A stretch of DNA of 12,829 bases from Tannerella sp. (lineage in GTDB: Bacteria; Bacteroidota; Bacteroidia; Bacteroidales; Tannerellaceae). The first letter of the stretch is position 1. Every line of letters begins with the position of its first letter. Location: the NCBI GenBank assembly GCA_031283915.1, contig JAITAY010000015.1:1-12829 (forward strand). The letters run 5' to 3'. This document shows positions 1 through 7,331 of the stretch, piece by piece. The position numbers and the translations under genes are program-made. A model generated the notes under the pieces. It was given only the letters and a program-made list of their open reading frames with translations. It was not told the DNA's origin and made no database searches.

Positions 1-1268
1 TACAGCAAGTCAAGGAAATCTTCAGCAACTTGCGGAAAAAATACCCGCGTGCGGAAGTCACAGGCTCCAGCCTGAACGAAGTGGCAAAAGAGATTTGGAA
101 AACGGCGGATCAATTGCCGGTCGTCACCTCCGAAATTGGCGACGTCTGGATCTATGGCGTAGCCAGTAATCCGGAGATGACCATGCGTTATCGGGCGCTG
201 TCGCGTCTGTTTTCGCACTGGCTGCGGGAAGGAAAGTTAGACAAAGACAGCGATATGACCATTGATTATGCGGTATACCTCGGACTGGTCGCCGAACACA
301 CCTGGGGAGCGCCGGAAGTCTGGTATTGGAAAGTCAGAAGCGATTACGGTCCCGAAAAATTCAGCGCTACGCGCACGTTACCGGAACTCAGGCGGGCGGA
401 ATTGTCATGGAAAGAAAAAGCCCGCAGAGTGGATGAAGCCGTTGCCTTGTTGCCGCCGGAACTGCAAAACGAAGCAATAGCGGAACTCGAACGTCTTTCG
501 TCCTTACAAAAAGGAATCGTTACCGGCGACGACTTTAAGCCCTCTAAAAGCATCTCTCCGGGAAACGGTATACTCCCGGACTTATTCGGAACGCTTGCCT
601 ATCAAGCCTGTTCTCAAGCGGATTATGAACGTTATTTAAAACTGTATCTTCGATTTCGCCATCCGAGTTGCTTCAAGCCCGGTTTGGAAAACACAAACCA
701 GCAAAGCGCAACGATCGTAGCCCAAACCGACAAAACGCTTGAAAAGAAACAAAACGGACGCATCATACGCGACCGGGTTTTGTCTTTTCCGCAAGACCCG
801 AATGTCCATCCGCTTGTTTTGCCGCAGGATGTGAAAATGCGATGTGTATTTTCGAACGACAAAAATGAAGCGGAAATCGTTGTATCGATTGTGAGTAAAC
901 CGGCGGTACGCTTACCCGAAGCATACTGGTTTTCGCTCTATCCGAAAGACGTTGAGAAAATGCTTATCGAAAAAACGGGTCAGCCGGTAGATGTCACGGA
1001 TGTGGTCGCCAACGGCAATAAGCAAATGCACGCTGTGGACCGTTACGTGGACGTGGTTTGTAAAAAAGGCGTGTTACGGATTACAAGTCTTGATGCTCCG
1101 CTCGTGGCTGTCGGCACGCGCGACGTGTTCGATTATCCGGCAGACAAACCTGACCTGAACGGCGGCATCCATTTTTGTCTGTTCAACAATTTATGGGGAA
1201 CCAACTACCCGGCATGGATGGACGGCACGTGGACATTCCGCTTCAAATTGGAGTGTACGCCCAACTGA
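1..1268 (+). CDS. DUF5054 / GH38-like protein, C-terminal part (5' end outside window)
   Basis: The reading frame is open from base 3 and reads QQVKEIFSNLRKKYPR before the first possible internal start, a TTG at 30. The gene therefore begins upstream of the window and only about 420 C-terminal codons are seen. The segment around 105-220 (QLPVVTSEIGDVWIYGVAS, then an arginine-rich helix) and the C-terminal beta-rich segment at 1120-1250 (GGIHFCLFNNLWGTNYP) resemble the DUF5054 family of Bacteroidetes, which is related to GH38 alpha-mannosidases. Similar C-termini occur in GH38-like glycosidases. The expected N-terminal catalytic domain and any signal peptide lie outside the window, so activity cannot be judged. 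It is followed by a GH95-like and a GH38 gene on the same strand, which fits a glycan-degradation locus. Family assignment is from recognition of the sequence pattern only; the substrate is unknown. Confidence 0.75.
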   Translation, partial: QQVKEIFSNLRKKYPRAEVTGSSLNEVAKEIWKTADQLPVVTSEIGDVWIYGVASNPEMTMRYRALSRLFSHWLREGKLDKDSDMTIDYAVYLGLVAEHTWGAPEVWYWKVRSDYGPEKFSATRTLPELRRAELSWKEKARRVDEAVALLPPELQNEAIAELERLSSLQKGIVTGDDFKPSKSISPGNGILPDLFGTLAYQACSQADYERYLKLYLRFRHPSCFKPGLENTNQQSATIVAQTDKTLEKKQNGRIIRDRVLSFPQDPNVHPLVLPQDVKMRCVFSNDKNEAEIVVSIVSKPAVRLPEAYWFSLYPKDVEKMLIEKTGQPVDVTDVVANGNKQMHAVDRYVDVVCKKGVLRITSLDAPLVAVGTRDVFDYPADKPDLNGGIHFCLFNNLWGTNYPAWMDGTWTFRFKLECTPN

Positions 1269-1281
1269 AAAGAATGATGAA

Positions 1282-1311
1282 TGGTTAATGATTAGGAGAA
1301 GGCTGACTGAT
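1282..1311 (+). repeat. Post-gene repeat, copy a (TGGTTAATGATTA plus tail)
   Basis: Fourteen bases after the stop of the first gene lies TGGTTAATGATTA (1282-1294). It runs into a tail at 1287-1310 that matches 3721-3744 at 21 of 24 positions. Copies also follow the other two glycosidase genes. Function unknown; it may be a dispersed intergenic element. Confidence 0.6.
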
Positions 1312-1318
1312 CACGAAT

Positions 1319-1380
1319 CGGCAATGGTTTGCCCGGGCTTTAGCCCCATTCTCCCGATTGCCGTCGGTTTTAACCGACGG
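1319..1380. repeat. Nested inverted-repeat (stem-loop) element between glycosidase genes
   Basis: Three nested or adjacent inverted repeats are visible. CGGCAAT (1319-1325) pairs with ATTGCCG (1357-1363). GGGC-TTTA-GCCC forms a small hairpin at 1335-1346. CCGTCGGTT-TT-AACCGACGG forms a perfect 9-bp stem at 1361-1380. No T-run follows the last stem on either strand, so it is not a classic terminator. It may attenuate or stabilise the mRNA between two co-directional genes, or be a copy of a small dispersed palindromic element. Its GGGGCTAAAG core (minus strand, 1338-1347) recurs in the tandem array at 3751. Confidence 0.65.
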
Positions 1381-1416
1381 GGGGAAGCTGACAGATTAAT
1401 CCATGCAACCATTAAT

Positions 1417-1489
1417 AAGTATGAACAACAGATTTAAAATTCTCATTAATAATTTTACAAGTATGAATAACAGATTTAAAATTCTCATT
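1417..1489 (+). repeat. Direct duplication of a 31-bp start region
   Basis: Bases 1417-1447 and 1459-1489 are 31-bp direct copies differing at one base, a silent C/T in an Asn codon. The offset is 42 bp, exactly 14 codons. Each copy carries an in-frame ATG (1421 and 1463) followed by codons for NNRFKILI. The duplication therefore gives the downstream lipoprotein gene three possible starts (1403, 1421, 1463). Confidence 0.9.
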
Positions 1490-3718
1490 GGAATAGCAGG
1501 CATTGCGCTATTTTTACTGTCGTGCCATGCTCCGACAGACCGCTCCGAATGTGCGAAAGCGATTATCAGCAAGCATGTCGTCAGATTTACCCAACCGCCA
1601 CAGCGCATTCCGTCCAAAGTGTCCGTAGACGCGCCGCTGCTGGGAAACGGTTTCATGGGCGTAGCCCTGTCGGGAAACCCGGAACATCAGGTTTTTTATG
1701 TGGCAAGAAACGATTTCTGGCGTTTGCAGCATGGGCATAACGAATCCTACCCCGCCGTTCTGGGGAAAATCGAAGTCTCGATTCCCGGACTCCAGGGCGC
1801 ATCCCGGCTGGTGGAGCAGCATTTGTATGAGGCGAAGACCGTCGCCCGTTTCGGGAAAGATGATTTTTCGGTCACCTACAAGACCTATGTCGCCGCGGCG
1901 GCAGATGTGATCGTCGTTGAAATCGGGATGGAAGGAAAAGGGAAGCTCGAGGGAAACGTTCGACTGTCTCTGCCCGGCGAAAAAGAAATCGTCGAGCGTC
2001 CTCCGTTAGACCGCGCTTTCCCCGAAAAAAGGGAGCAGGGCGCGACTGACGGCGTGTATTACATCACACGCGCCTTCGAAGATTCGGTAGCCATTCCGAC
2101 CCGGGCGGCCATGGCGTTGCAGACCCTTGATTCGCCGGATGACCGGTTTTCCCTGGAACCGGGAAAAACCGTCCGGCTGGTCTGCGCCACCTCCGGCAAC
2201 TTCAAGAGCGACGACTGTCTGGACGACGCCATCCGGAAAGTGAAAGCATCCGCATCCCCGCAACGCCTGCAGGAACTGGACAAGCAGCACAGGGAATGGT
2301 GGAAAAACTACTGGGAAAAATCGTATGTTTCCATTCCCGACAGCGCCATCGAAGGACAATATTATCTCTCCCTCTACGGAATGGCTTCCTGCAGCAGGGA
2401 CACCGATTTTCCTCCGCCGATTTTCGGTACCTGGATCACACAGGAACAGCCGGCCTGGGCGGGCGACTACCATTTGAACTACAATCACATGGCGCCCTAT
2501 TATGCGCTCTACTCCGCCAACCGCATCGAACAGGCGGAGCCGTATTACCGTCCCTTGCTGGCTTGCATGCCGCGCGGACACTACTATTCGGAGAAGATCA
2601 CGGGCATTGCCGACGGCATCATGCTACCCGTCGGCATCGGGCCGCGCGGCATAGAGACAACCCGCTGGACGCCGCTCATGGAGGAGCACCACGCGAATTG
2701 GAGAGCCTCTGGTGTCGAAGACGAAGGCATGTTCTGGGGACAGAAAAGCAATGCTTCCTACGCCGTTGTCAACCTCTCCATGCAATTCTACCGCACATGG
2801 GACCGGGCGTTCGCCCGGCGGGTCTATCCTTTTGTCAAAGCAGCCGCCACTTTCTGGGAAAAGTACCTGAAATATGAAGACGGTCGGTATGTGGACTACA
2901 ACGACGCCATTCACGAAGGAACGGTCGGCAATAAAAACCCCCTCCTTTCGCTCGGACTGATACGGCAAACGATGCGGACGGTAACCGACATGAGCGCACT
3001 GCTTGGGGAAGATGCCGACAGGAGAGAAAAATGGATGCATATTCATGACCATATTTCCGCTTTTCCGCGACAGGAACGAAACGGTAAAACCGTTTTTCGC
3101 CTGACCGAAGAGGGCATGGACTGGGCGGGAGGCAATACGCTGGAGATTCAGCACATCTATCCCGCCGAACAAATCGGACTGGACAGCGACCCCGAACTGC
3201 TGGAAATTGCCATGAACACCATGCAGGAAATGCAGCGGTGGCTCGACTTCAACGGAAGCAACAGCTTTTTCCCCGCTGCCGTGCGAATCGGCTACGATCC
3301 GGATACCATCCTCTATCATCTGGACCGTTACGTGAAACATACGTTCCCGAACGGATTTCAGCAGGAAAACCCGCACGGGATTGAGAATTTCAGCACCGTC
3401 CCCAATACGATTAACGAAATGCTCTGCATGGGACATCAGGGCGTGGTACGCCTTTTCCCCGCATGGCCGCGCAACAAAGATGCTTCGTTTCATCAAATCC
3501 GCGTGGAAGGCGCCTTCCTCGTCTCCGCCGAACTGAAAAACGGAGAAATCGGCCCTGTCACTATTTTCAGCGAACAGGGTCGGGAGTTGCATTTGCTCAA
3601 TCCCTGGAAAGGACGCAAAGTAAAAGTAAAAAGTCAGGGCGTGGAACAGGTATATGAAGGCGAACGCATCCGAATAAACACCGAAAAAGAAGGGTGGTTA
3701 ATGATTAATGATGAATGA
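1463..3718 (+). CDS. GH95-like (alpha/alpha)6-barrel glycosidase, lipoprotein
   Basis: A 751-residue exported glycosidase-like protein. From the ATG at 1463 the N-terminus reads as a compact lipoprotein signal (MNNRFK, a hydrophobic stretch, then LLSC at 1514-1525). The frame stays open to 1403, but that would add 20 residues containing a near copy of the same start, so 1463 is preferred. The early segment around 1631-1720 (APLLGNGFMGVALSG, later ARNDFW) resembles the N-terminal beta domain of GH95/GH65-type enzymes. The middle (AWAGDYHLNYNHM, about 2453-2491) resembles the GH95 segment holding the two catalytic-site asparagines, here NYN. Helical, aromatic-rich sequence follows. The GH95 QIDGN-type motif near the base residue was not found, so fucosidase activity should not be assumed. 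The last codons, WLMINDE, fall inside an intergenic-type repeat. Likely surface or periplasmic glycan degradation with its neighbours. Confidence 0.7.
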   Translation: MNNRFKILIGIAGIALFLLSCHAPTDRSECAKAIISKHVVRFTQPPQRIPSKVSVDAPLLGNGFMGVALSGNPEHQVFYVARNDFWRLQHGHNESYPAVLGKIEVSIPGLQGASRLVEQHLYEAKTVARFGKDDFSVTYKTYVAAAADVIVVEIGMEGKGKLEGNVRLSLPGEKEIVERPPLDRAFPEKREQGATDGVYYITRAFEDSVAIPTRAAMALQTLDSPDDRFSLEPGKTVRLVCATSGNFKSDDCLDDAIRKVKASASPQRLQELDKQHREWWKNYWEKSYVSIPDSAIEGQYYLSLYGMASCSRDTDFPPPIFGTWITQEQPAWAGDYHLNYNHMAPYYALYSANRIEQAEPYYRPLLACMPRGHYYSEKITGIADGIMLPVGIGPRGIETTRWTPLMEEHHANWRASGVEDEGMFWGQKSNASYAVVNLSMQFYRTWDRAFARRVYPFVKAAATFWEKYLKYEDGRYVDYNDAIHEGTVGNKNPLLSLGLIRQTMRTVTDMSALLGEDADRREKWMHIHDHISAFPRQERNGKTVFRLTEEGMDWAGGNTLEIQHIYPAEQIGLDSDPELLEIAMNTMQEMQRWLDFNGSNSFFPAAVRIGYDPDTILYHLDRYVKHTFPNGFQQENPHGIENFSTVPNTINEMLCMGHQGVVRLFPAWPRNKDASFHQIRVEGAFLVSAELKNGEIGPVTIFSEQGRELHLLNPWKGRKVKVKSQGVEQVYEGERIRINTEKEGWLMINDE

Positions 3719-3746
3719 TGAATGATTAGGGAAAGGCAGACTGACC
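3695..3746 (+). repeat. Post-gene repeat, copy b, overlapping the stop of the GH95-like gene
   Basis: TGGTTAATGATTA (3695-3707) is followed by short ATGAATG-type reiterations and then the tail AATGATTAGGGAAAGGCAGA beginning at 3721, which closely matches copy a. The last seven codons and the TGA stop (3716-3718) of the GH95-like gene lie inside it. Confidence 0.65.
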
Positions 3747-3750
3747 TTTA

Positions 3751-3918
3751 CGGGGGCTAAAGTAAAGTTTGCGGGGACTAAAGTAAAGCTTGCGGGGACT
3801 AAAGTAAAGCTTGCGGGGACTAAAGTAAAGTTTGCGGGGGCTAAAGTAAAGCTTACGGGGACTAAAGTAAAGTTTGCGGGGACTAAAGTAAGCTTTACCG
3901 GGGCTAAAGTAAAGCCTC
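3751..3918 (+). repeat. Tandem array of eight 21-bp units
   Basis: Units of exactly 21 bp begin at 3751, 3772, 3793, 3814, 3835, 3856, 3877 and 3898. The consensus is CGGGGRCTAAAG followed by TAAAGYTTG. Units 1-6 differ only at the R and Y positions and near the last bases; units 7 and 8 are more diverged. A partial unit (CTTTAC) precedes the first. There are no spacers between units, so it is a minisatellite and not a CRISPR array. It lies 74 bp before the alpha-mannosidase start. The period is close to two helical turns and is a multiple of three. Possible roles are phased protein binding, an RNA structure, or neutral slippage; none is shown. Confidence 0.95.
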
Positions 3919-3991
3919 CCGGAAGGGAAGAAAGAAGAAGAACGACATATTGTAAAACAGTGAAATATATAAACTATAAACAGAAAAAATA

Positions 3992-6640
3992 ATGAAGACG
4001 ATGAAGAGTTATTTAGCCGTCTGTTTTGCCGCCGTACTGCTGTACGGGGGGAGTGCACAGGCGCAGGAGACCCCGTATTTCAAGGGCGGGAAGATATACA
4101 TCGTTAATTCGAGCCATCAGGACATTGCCTGGATGGACAGTCCGGAAGCGTGCATCCGTTTCCGTGACGAACAGATGATCACGCCGGCATTGAAACATTT
4201 GTCGGAGAGCGAGCGGTTCTGTTTTTCGGTCGAAGACGCCCTTTCGCTGAGGGAATATCTCGAACGTCACCCCGACAGACATGCCGACATCCTGAAATAT
4301 ACGCAGGAAGGACGTCTGGAATGGGGCGCGACCAACAAACAGCCCTATCCGTCGATGTACGACGGCGAAGCGCTGATCCGTCAGACCTACTTCGGCCGGA
4401 AGTGGCTGCAGAAAGTCCTGCCGGGCTGCGATTTCCGCACGGCGTATAATGAAGACGTGCCGGGCGTGGCTATGCAGTTACCGCAGATACTGGCCAAATC
4501 GGGTATTCCCTACTATCAGATCAGCCGGTTTCAGCCGGGGTTTTACAACTGGTTCAGTCCGGACGGAAGTTTCGTGAAGATCTGGTCGCCGGGGCAGTAT
4601 TACAACACCACGGCGTATATCGCCGGCGCTCCCACGGAAGAGGTACGTACCGAGCGGCTTGCCGGCTACCTGAAAGACTTTGAAACCTATTACAGAGAGC
4701 GGAATATTCCGCCGATACGTTTCATGCTCTATTCCCTCGATGCAAACGAACCTACGGACTGGGATACCTACATGGACGGCTGGAACAGCGAAGTGAACGG
4801 CGGCAATCCGAAGGGGTTACCCTATATCGCCTATTCCACGGCAACGAAGGTCATGGATGAAATAACCGCGAACGGCAATGCGAAGTTTGATGAACGGCGC
4901 GGCGAGCGTCCCAACGTGTGGCTTTATATTCATGGACCAACGCATCAGCGCGCCATGAAAGCCGGACGTGAAGCCAGCCGTCTGCTGACGGCGGCGGAAA
5001 AGTTTTCCACCTTCAGCGCCCTGGTAGAAAACACCTTCAGCGATTATCCCGACAAGGAACTTACCGAAGCCTGGGAAGCGGCCATCTATCCCGACCATGG
5101 CTGGGGCGGCAACAAGGGAGTGATCACCGACCGTTATTTCCGCGACAAGTTCGAGTTTGCCAGAGACCGGGGACAGGCATTGCTCGACCGGTCGCTGACC
5201 GCCATTGCAAGCCGTATCCGTTTCAACAAAGCATACATGCAGGCCGTCACCGTTTTCAATCCCCAGTCGTGGGAACGCACCGACCCGGTTGTATTAACTT
5301 TAGACGTGGAAGGACAGCCGAATACACATTATAAACTGATTGACGCCAACGGCAACGAAATACCCTATCAGTTCACGGACTGTCCATACACCGGTAATAA
5401 AGACGAAGTGATAACGCTCACGTTCGTCGCCGAAAAGGTGCCGGCGCTGGGCTATAAAACATACTATCTGGCAGAAGGCGAACTTCCGGCAGGCAATACG
5501 GTTCCCGCCGCCATTCCGGTGTACGAAAACAAGTATTACCGTCTCGTTCTCGGCAACGGAGGCATCGAAAGCCTGTATGATAAGGAACTGAAAAAGGAAT
5601 TTGTACGTAACGAAAAGTTCTCCGGCGGCGAGCTTTTCACCATGCAGTCGGTCGGTACGGGCGCCGGTGAATTTACCGACGTGGAGAAGCCGACGATGGA
5701 AGGGTTCGACCAACTCCGCAATTACAACTCCTCCTGGCAATGCATAGAGACAGGGGCGGTGCGCGACGTGTTTCAGACTGTTCAGCCGCTGAAGGAAACA
5801 CAGGCGGTTTTGAGAATCATCATGTATAAAACCGTCAAACGGGTAGATGTAGAAGTAGACCTGAACCGTTTCAACGGCGAAAACTGGCGCGAGTTCCGAC
5901 TGGCTTTTCCGGTAAACATGCAGAAGGCCAAGGTTTCCTACGAAGTGCCGATGGGTGTAATCGAGGTGGGAAAGGACGAAATGGAAGGCGCAGCGGGATA
6001 TGCCCGTTCAACGCTGATATACGATACGCCCTGCAAAGACATACATCCGCGTGAGGTGCAGGACTGGTTCACGGCCTCGGACGGGAAAACCGGCCTGACC
6101 GTCAGCTCCGACGTCGCCGTTTTCGACTGGATAGACCCGACCGACCATCCCGCAGATTACGTCATCCTGCAACCGATCCTCCTTGCCAGCCGGAAAAGTT
6201 GCCACGGAAGAGGGAATTATTATTTACAGCCCGGCAACCACCATTACCGTTTTTCGATTTACACGCATACAGGAGACTGGCGTAACGGTTACCGTCGGGG
6301 TACGCAAGGCCACCAGTCGCTCAAGGCCGTCGTAAGCGACACGAGGAAACAGCAGGGCTTTCTTCCCGAACAGCAAAGTTTCGGCACCTTGACCGGCCAG
6401 GGCGCTGTTGTCAGCACGATCAAGAAATGCGAAGATGACGATTCCGTGATTCTTCGCTATTACAACATCGAAGGCAACGATGCGGAGGTAACATTCAATC
6501 TGTTTAAAGATATTCAATCTCTCAGTCACACAAATATGATTGAAGAGGAACCATCGGCGCTGCAATCTGCCCAAAGCGGATTTTCGTATAAACTGGGGCA
6601 TCACGCGATTGAAACCTTCAAAATAGAAACTAAAAAATAG
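3992..6640 (+). CDS. Secreted GH38-type alpha-mannosidase
   Basis: An 882-residue glycoside hydrolase. Residues 1-24 form a Sec signal peptide (MKTMKSYLAV, hydrophobic core, SAQA before the likely cut). The GH38 catalytic domain starts with a zinc-site motif, SSHQDIAWMD, giving H42 and D44. It continues with SVEDALSLREYL (about 79-90), EWGATNKQPYPSMYDGEALIRQ (110-131) and AYNEDVPG, where D155 is the likely nucleophile and zinc ligand. The fourth zinc ligand is probably H314 or H318 in YIHGPTHQR. A three-helix middle domain follows (about 320-410, with YPDHGWGGNKG), then a long beta-sandwich region. The family hydrolyses alpha-mannosidic bonds with retention. Likely periplasmic, since no lipobox is seen. 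A second ATG three codons in is also possible. The linkage (N-glycan, fungal mannan or other) cannot be read from the sequence. It is the third glycosidase gene in the row, 273 bp after the GH95-like gene. Confidence 0.88.
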   Translation: MKTMKSYLAVCFAAVLLYGGSAQAQETPYFKGGKIYIVNSSHQDIAWMDSPEACIRFRDEQMITPALKHLSESERFCFSVEDALSLREYLERHPDRHADILKYTQEGRLEWGATNKQPYPSMYDGEALIRQTYFGRKWLQKVLPGCDFRTAYNEDVPGVAMQLPQILAKSGIPYYQISRFQPGFYNWFSPDGSFVKIWSPGQYYNTTAYIAGAPTEEVRTERLAGYLKDFETYYRERNIPPIRFMLYSLDANEPTDWDTYMDGWNSEVNGGNPKGLPYIAYSTATKVMDEITANGNAKFDERRGERPNVWLYIHGPTHQRAMKAGREASRLLTAAEKFSTFSALVENTFSDYPDKELTEAWEAAIYPDHGWGGNKGVITDRYFRDKFEFARDRGQALLDRSLTAIASRIRFNKAYMQAVTVFNPQSWERTDPVVLTLDVEGQPNTHYKLIDANGNEIPYQFTDCPYTGNKDEVITLTFVAEKVPALGYKTYYLAEGELPAGNTVPAAIPVYENKYYRLVLGNGGIESLYDKELKKEFVRNEKFSGGELFTMQSVGTGAGEFTDVEKPTMEGFDQLRNYNSSWQCIETGAVRDVFQTVQPLKETQAVLRIIMYKTVKRVDVEVDLNRFNGENWREFRLAFPVNMQKAKVSYEVPMGVIEVGKDEMEGAAGYARSTLIYDTPCKDIHPREVQDWFTASDGKTGLTVSSDVAVFDWIDPTDHPADYVILQPILLASRKSCHGRGNYYLQPGNHHYRFSIYTHTGDWRNGYRRGTQGHQSLKAVVSDTRKQQGFLPEQQSFGTLTGQGAVVSTIKKCEDDDSVILRYYNIEGNDAEVTFNLFKDIQSLSHTNMIEEEPSALQSAQSGFSYKLGHHAIETFKIETKK

Positions 6641-6698
6641 TGGTTAGTGATTAGTGGAATAGCGGTCGGTAGCTATAACCCCTAATCATTAATCATTA
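6641..6698. repeat. Post-gene repeat, copy c, with an inverted copy
   Basis: TGGTTAGTGATTA (6641-6653) starts directly after the stop of the alpha-mannosidase gene and differs at one base from copies a and b. At 6679-6698 the minus strand reads TAATGATTAATGATTAGGGG, an inverted copy of the copy b core. The alpha-mannosidase gene and its 21-bp array are thus bracketed by opposed copies (3695-3731 and 6679-6698). Confidence 0.6.
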
Positions 6699-6742
6699 AA
6701 AAACGCCCGTAGTGTGGGGTTTTATACACGCACACTACGGGC
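6698..6742 (-). terminator. Rho-independent terminator of the hsp20 gene
   Basis: A perfect 12-bp stem, GCCCGTAGTGTG (6705-6716) with CACACTACGGGC (6731-6742), has a 14-base loop. Read on the minus strand it is followed by G then six T residues (6698-6704), so it terminates the hsp20 transcript coming from the right. It lies between convergent genes and may also slow + strand transcription, although no T-run follows on that side. Confidence 0.88.
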
Positions 6743-6778
6743 TTATCAACATACAATTCAGAATGGGCTGTGGAGAAT

Positions 6779-7204
6779 TTACTGTATCTCTATCTGCTTT
6801 ACGGTCTGAGCTTTTTCTTCTTTCAGAATCTTGGGGATTTCGATACACAATACACCGTCTTCCACTTTGGCCTTGATTTGATCCTTGTCCACGCTATCGG
6901 GCAGAATCATGCTCTGGCGGAAACTGCTGAATGTAAATTCCCGGCGGAGGTATTTATTCCCTTTGTTTTCCTCTTTGGTCTCCGCTTTCTTCTCTACTGA
7001 AACAACTAAGCGATCGTCGTCGTACACGTCAATACGAAAATCATTTTTCGTCAGTCCCGGTGCAGCGATTTCGACTTTGTACGCCTTGTCACTTTCAATA
7101 ATATTGACAGACGGAGACGTTACGCTCGGCCGCTCTACCCATTCATTACCGAAAAAATCATTGAAAATACCCGGTAACCAGTTCGTTCTTCTTGTTGGCA
7201 TCAT
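6779..7204 (-). CDS. Hsp20 / alpha-crystallin small heat-shock protein
   Basis: A 141-residue cytoplasmic holdase chaperone that binds unfolding proteins without ATP. The N-terminal arm (MMPTRRTNWLPGIFNDFFGN) is followed by an alpha-crystallin domain at about residues 32-125: PSVNIIESDKAYKVEIAAPG, LVVSVEKK, REFTFSSFRQSMILPDSV, and the signature DGVLCIEIPK at 116-125. The C-terminal IxI anchor for oligomer assembly is IEI (138-140). The length is normal for bacterial Hsp20. The start at 7204 is supported by AGGAGG at 7214-7219 with 9 bases between, an unusually good Shine-Dalgarno for this phylum; the second ATG at 7201 is spaced less well. Transcribed alone, with a terminator 37 bases after the stop. 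Confidence 0.95.
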   Translation of the reverse strand: MMPTRRTNWLPGIFNDFFGNEWVERPSVTSPSVNIIESDKAYKVEIAAPGLTKNDFRIDVYDDDRLVVSVEKKAETKEENKGNKYLRREFTFSSFRQSMILPDSVDKDQIKAKVEDGVLCIEIPKILKEEKAQTVKQIEIQ

Positions 7205-7213
7205 CGTTTGATC

Positions 7214-7219
7214 CTCCTA
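7214..7219 (-). promoter_or_regulatory. Ribosome binding site of hsp20
   Basis: AGGAGG on the minus strand, 9 bases before the ATG at 7204. It decides for the first of two adjacent ATG codons. Confidence 0.8.
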
Positions 7220-7250
7220 TTTTTGTTAATGAATACTTGTTTTACTATTC

Positions 7251-7269
7251 CCCGGAAATCATTTCCCGG
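7251..7269. promoter_or_regulatory. Imperfect palindrome in the hsp20 leader
   Basis: GGAAAT (7254-7259) and ATTTCC (7261-7266) form an inverted repeat about one central base, extended by two more pairs beyond one mismatch. It sits 47-65 bases before the hsp20 start, inside the likely leader. It could be a repressor site or a small RNA structure. It is not the CIRCE heat-shock element. Confidence 0.3.
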
Positions 7270-7298
7270 TTCATCTATCCACCTTACAAATAAAATGC

Positions 7299-7331
7299 CA
7301 AACATCTGTTTCTAATCATTTCAAGACAAAA
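7299..7331 (-). promoter_or_regulatory. Possible promoter of hsp20
   Basis: The minus strand reads TTTTG (7331-7327), 20 bases, then GATGTTTG (7306-7299). This matches the Bacteroidetes -33/-7 pattern (TTTG, N19-21, TAnnTTTG) with one mismatch in the -7 box. It would give a leader of about 85-90 bases. Confidence 0.35.

Noticed and set aside
30..1268. TTG at 30 as the start of the first gene
   Set aside because: The frame is open to the window edge and upstream codons fit the protein; this is the 3' part of a longer gene.
1361..1380. 9-bp hairpin as a rho-independent terminator
   Set aside because: No T-run follows on either strand.
2006..2581. Antisense frame of 191 codons inside the GH95-like gene
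   Set aside because: A shadow of the + strand gene with no recognisable motif.
2624..3592. Long antisense frame of 322 codons inside the GH95-like gene
   Set aside because: The + strand protein has family motifs and a lipoprotein signal. The antisense frame shows no domain and follows from GC-rich codon use.
3751..3918. CRISPR array
   Set aside because: Units are head to tail with no unique spacers, and no cas gene is nearby.
3726..4058. Minus-strand frame of 110 codons reading YFSPRKL repeats
   Set aside because: It is open only because the tandem unit is 21 bp, a multiple of three. It overlaps the signal peptide of the alpha-mannosidase gene in antisense and has no promoter or SD.
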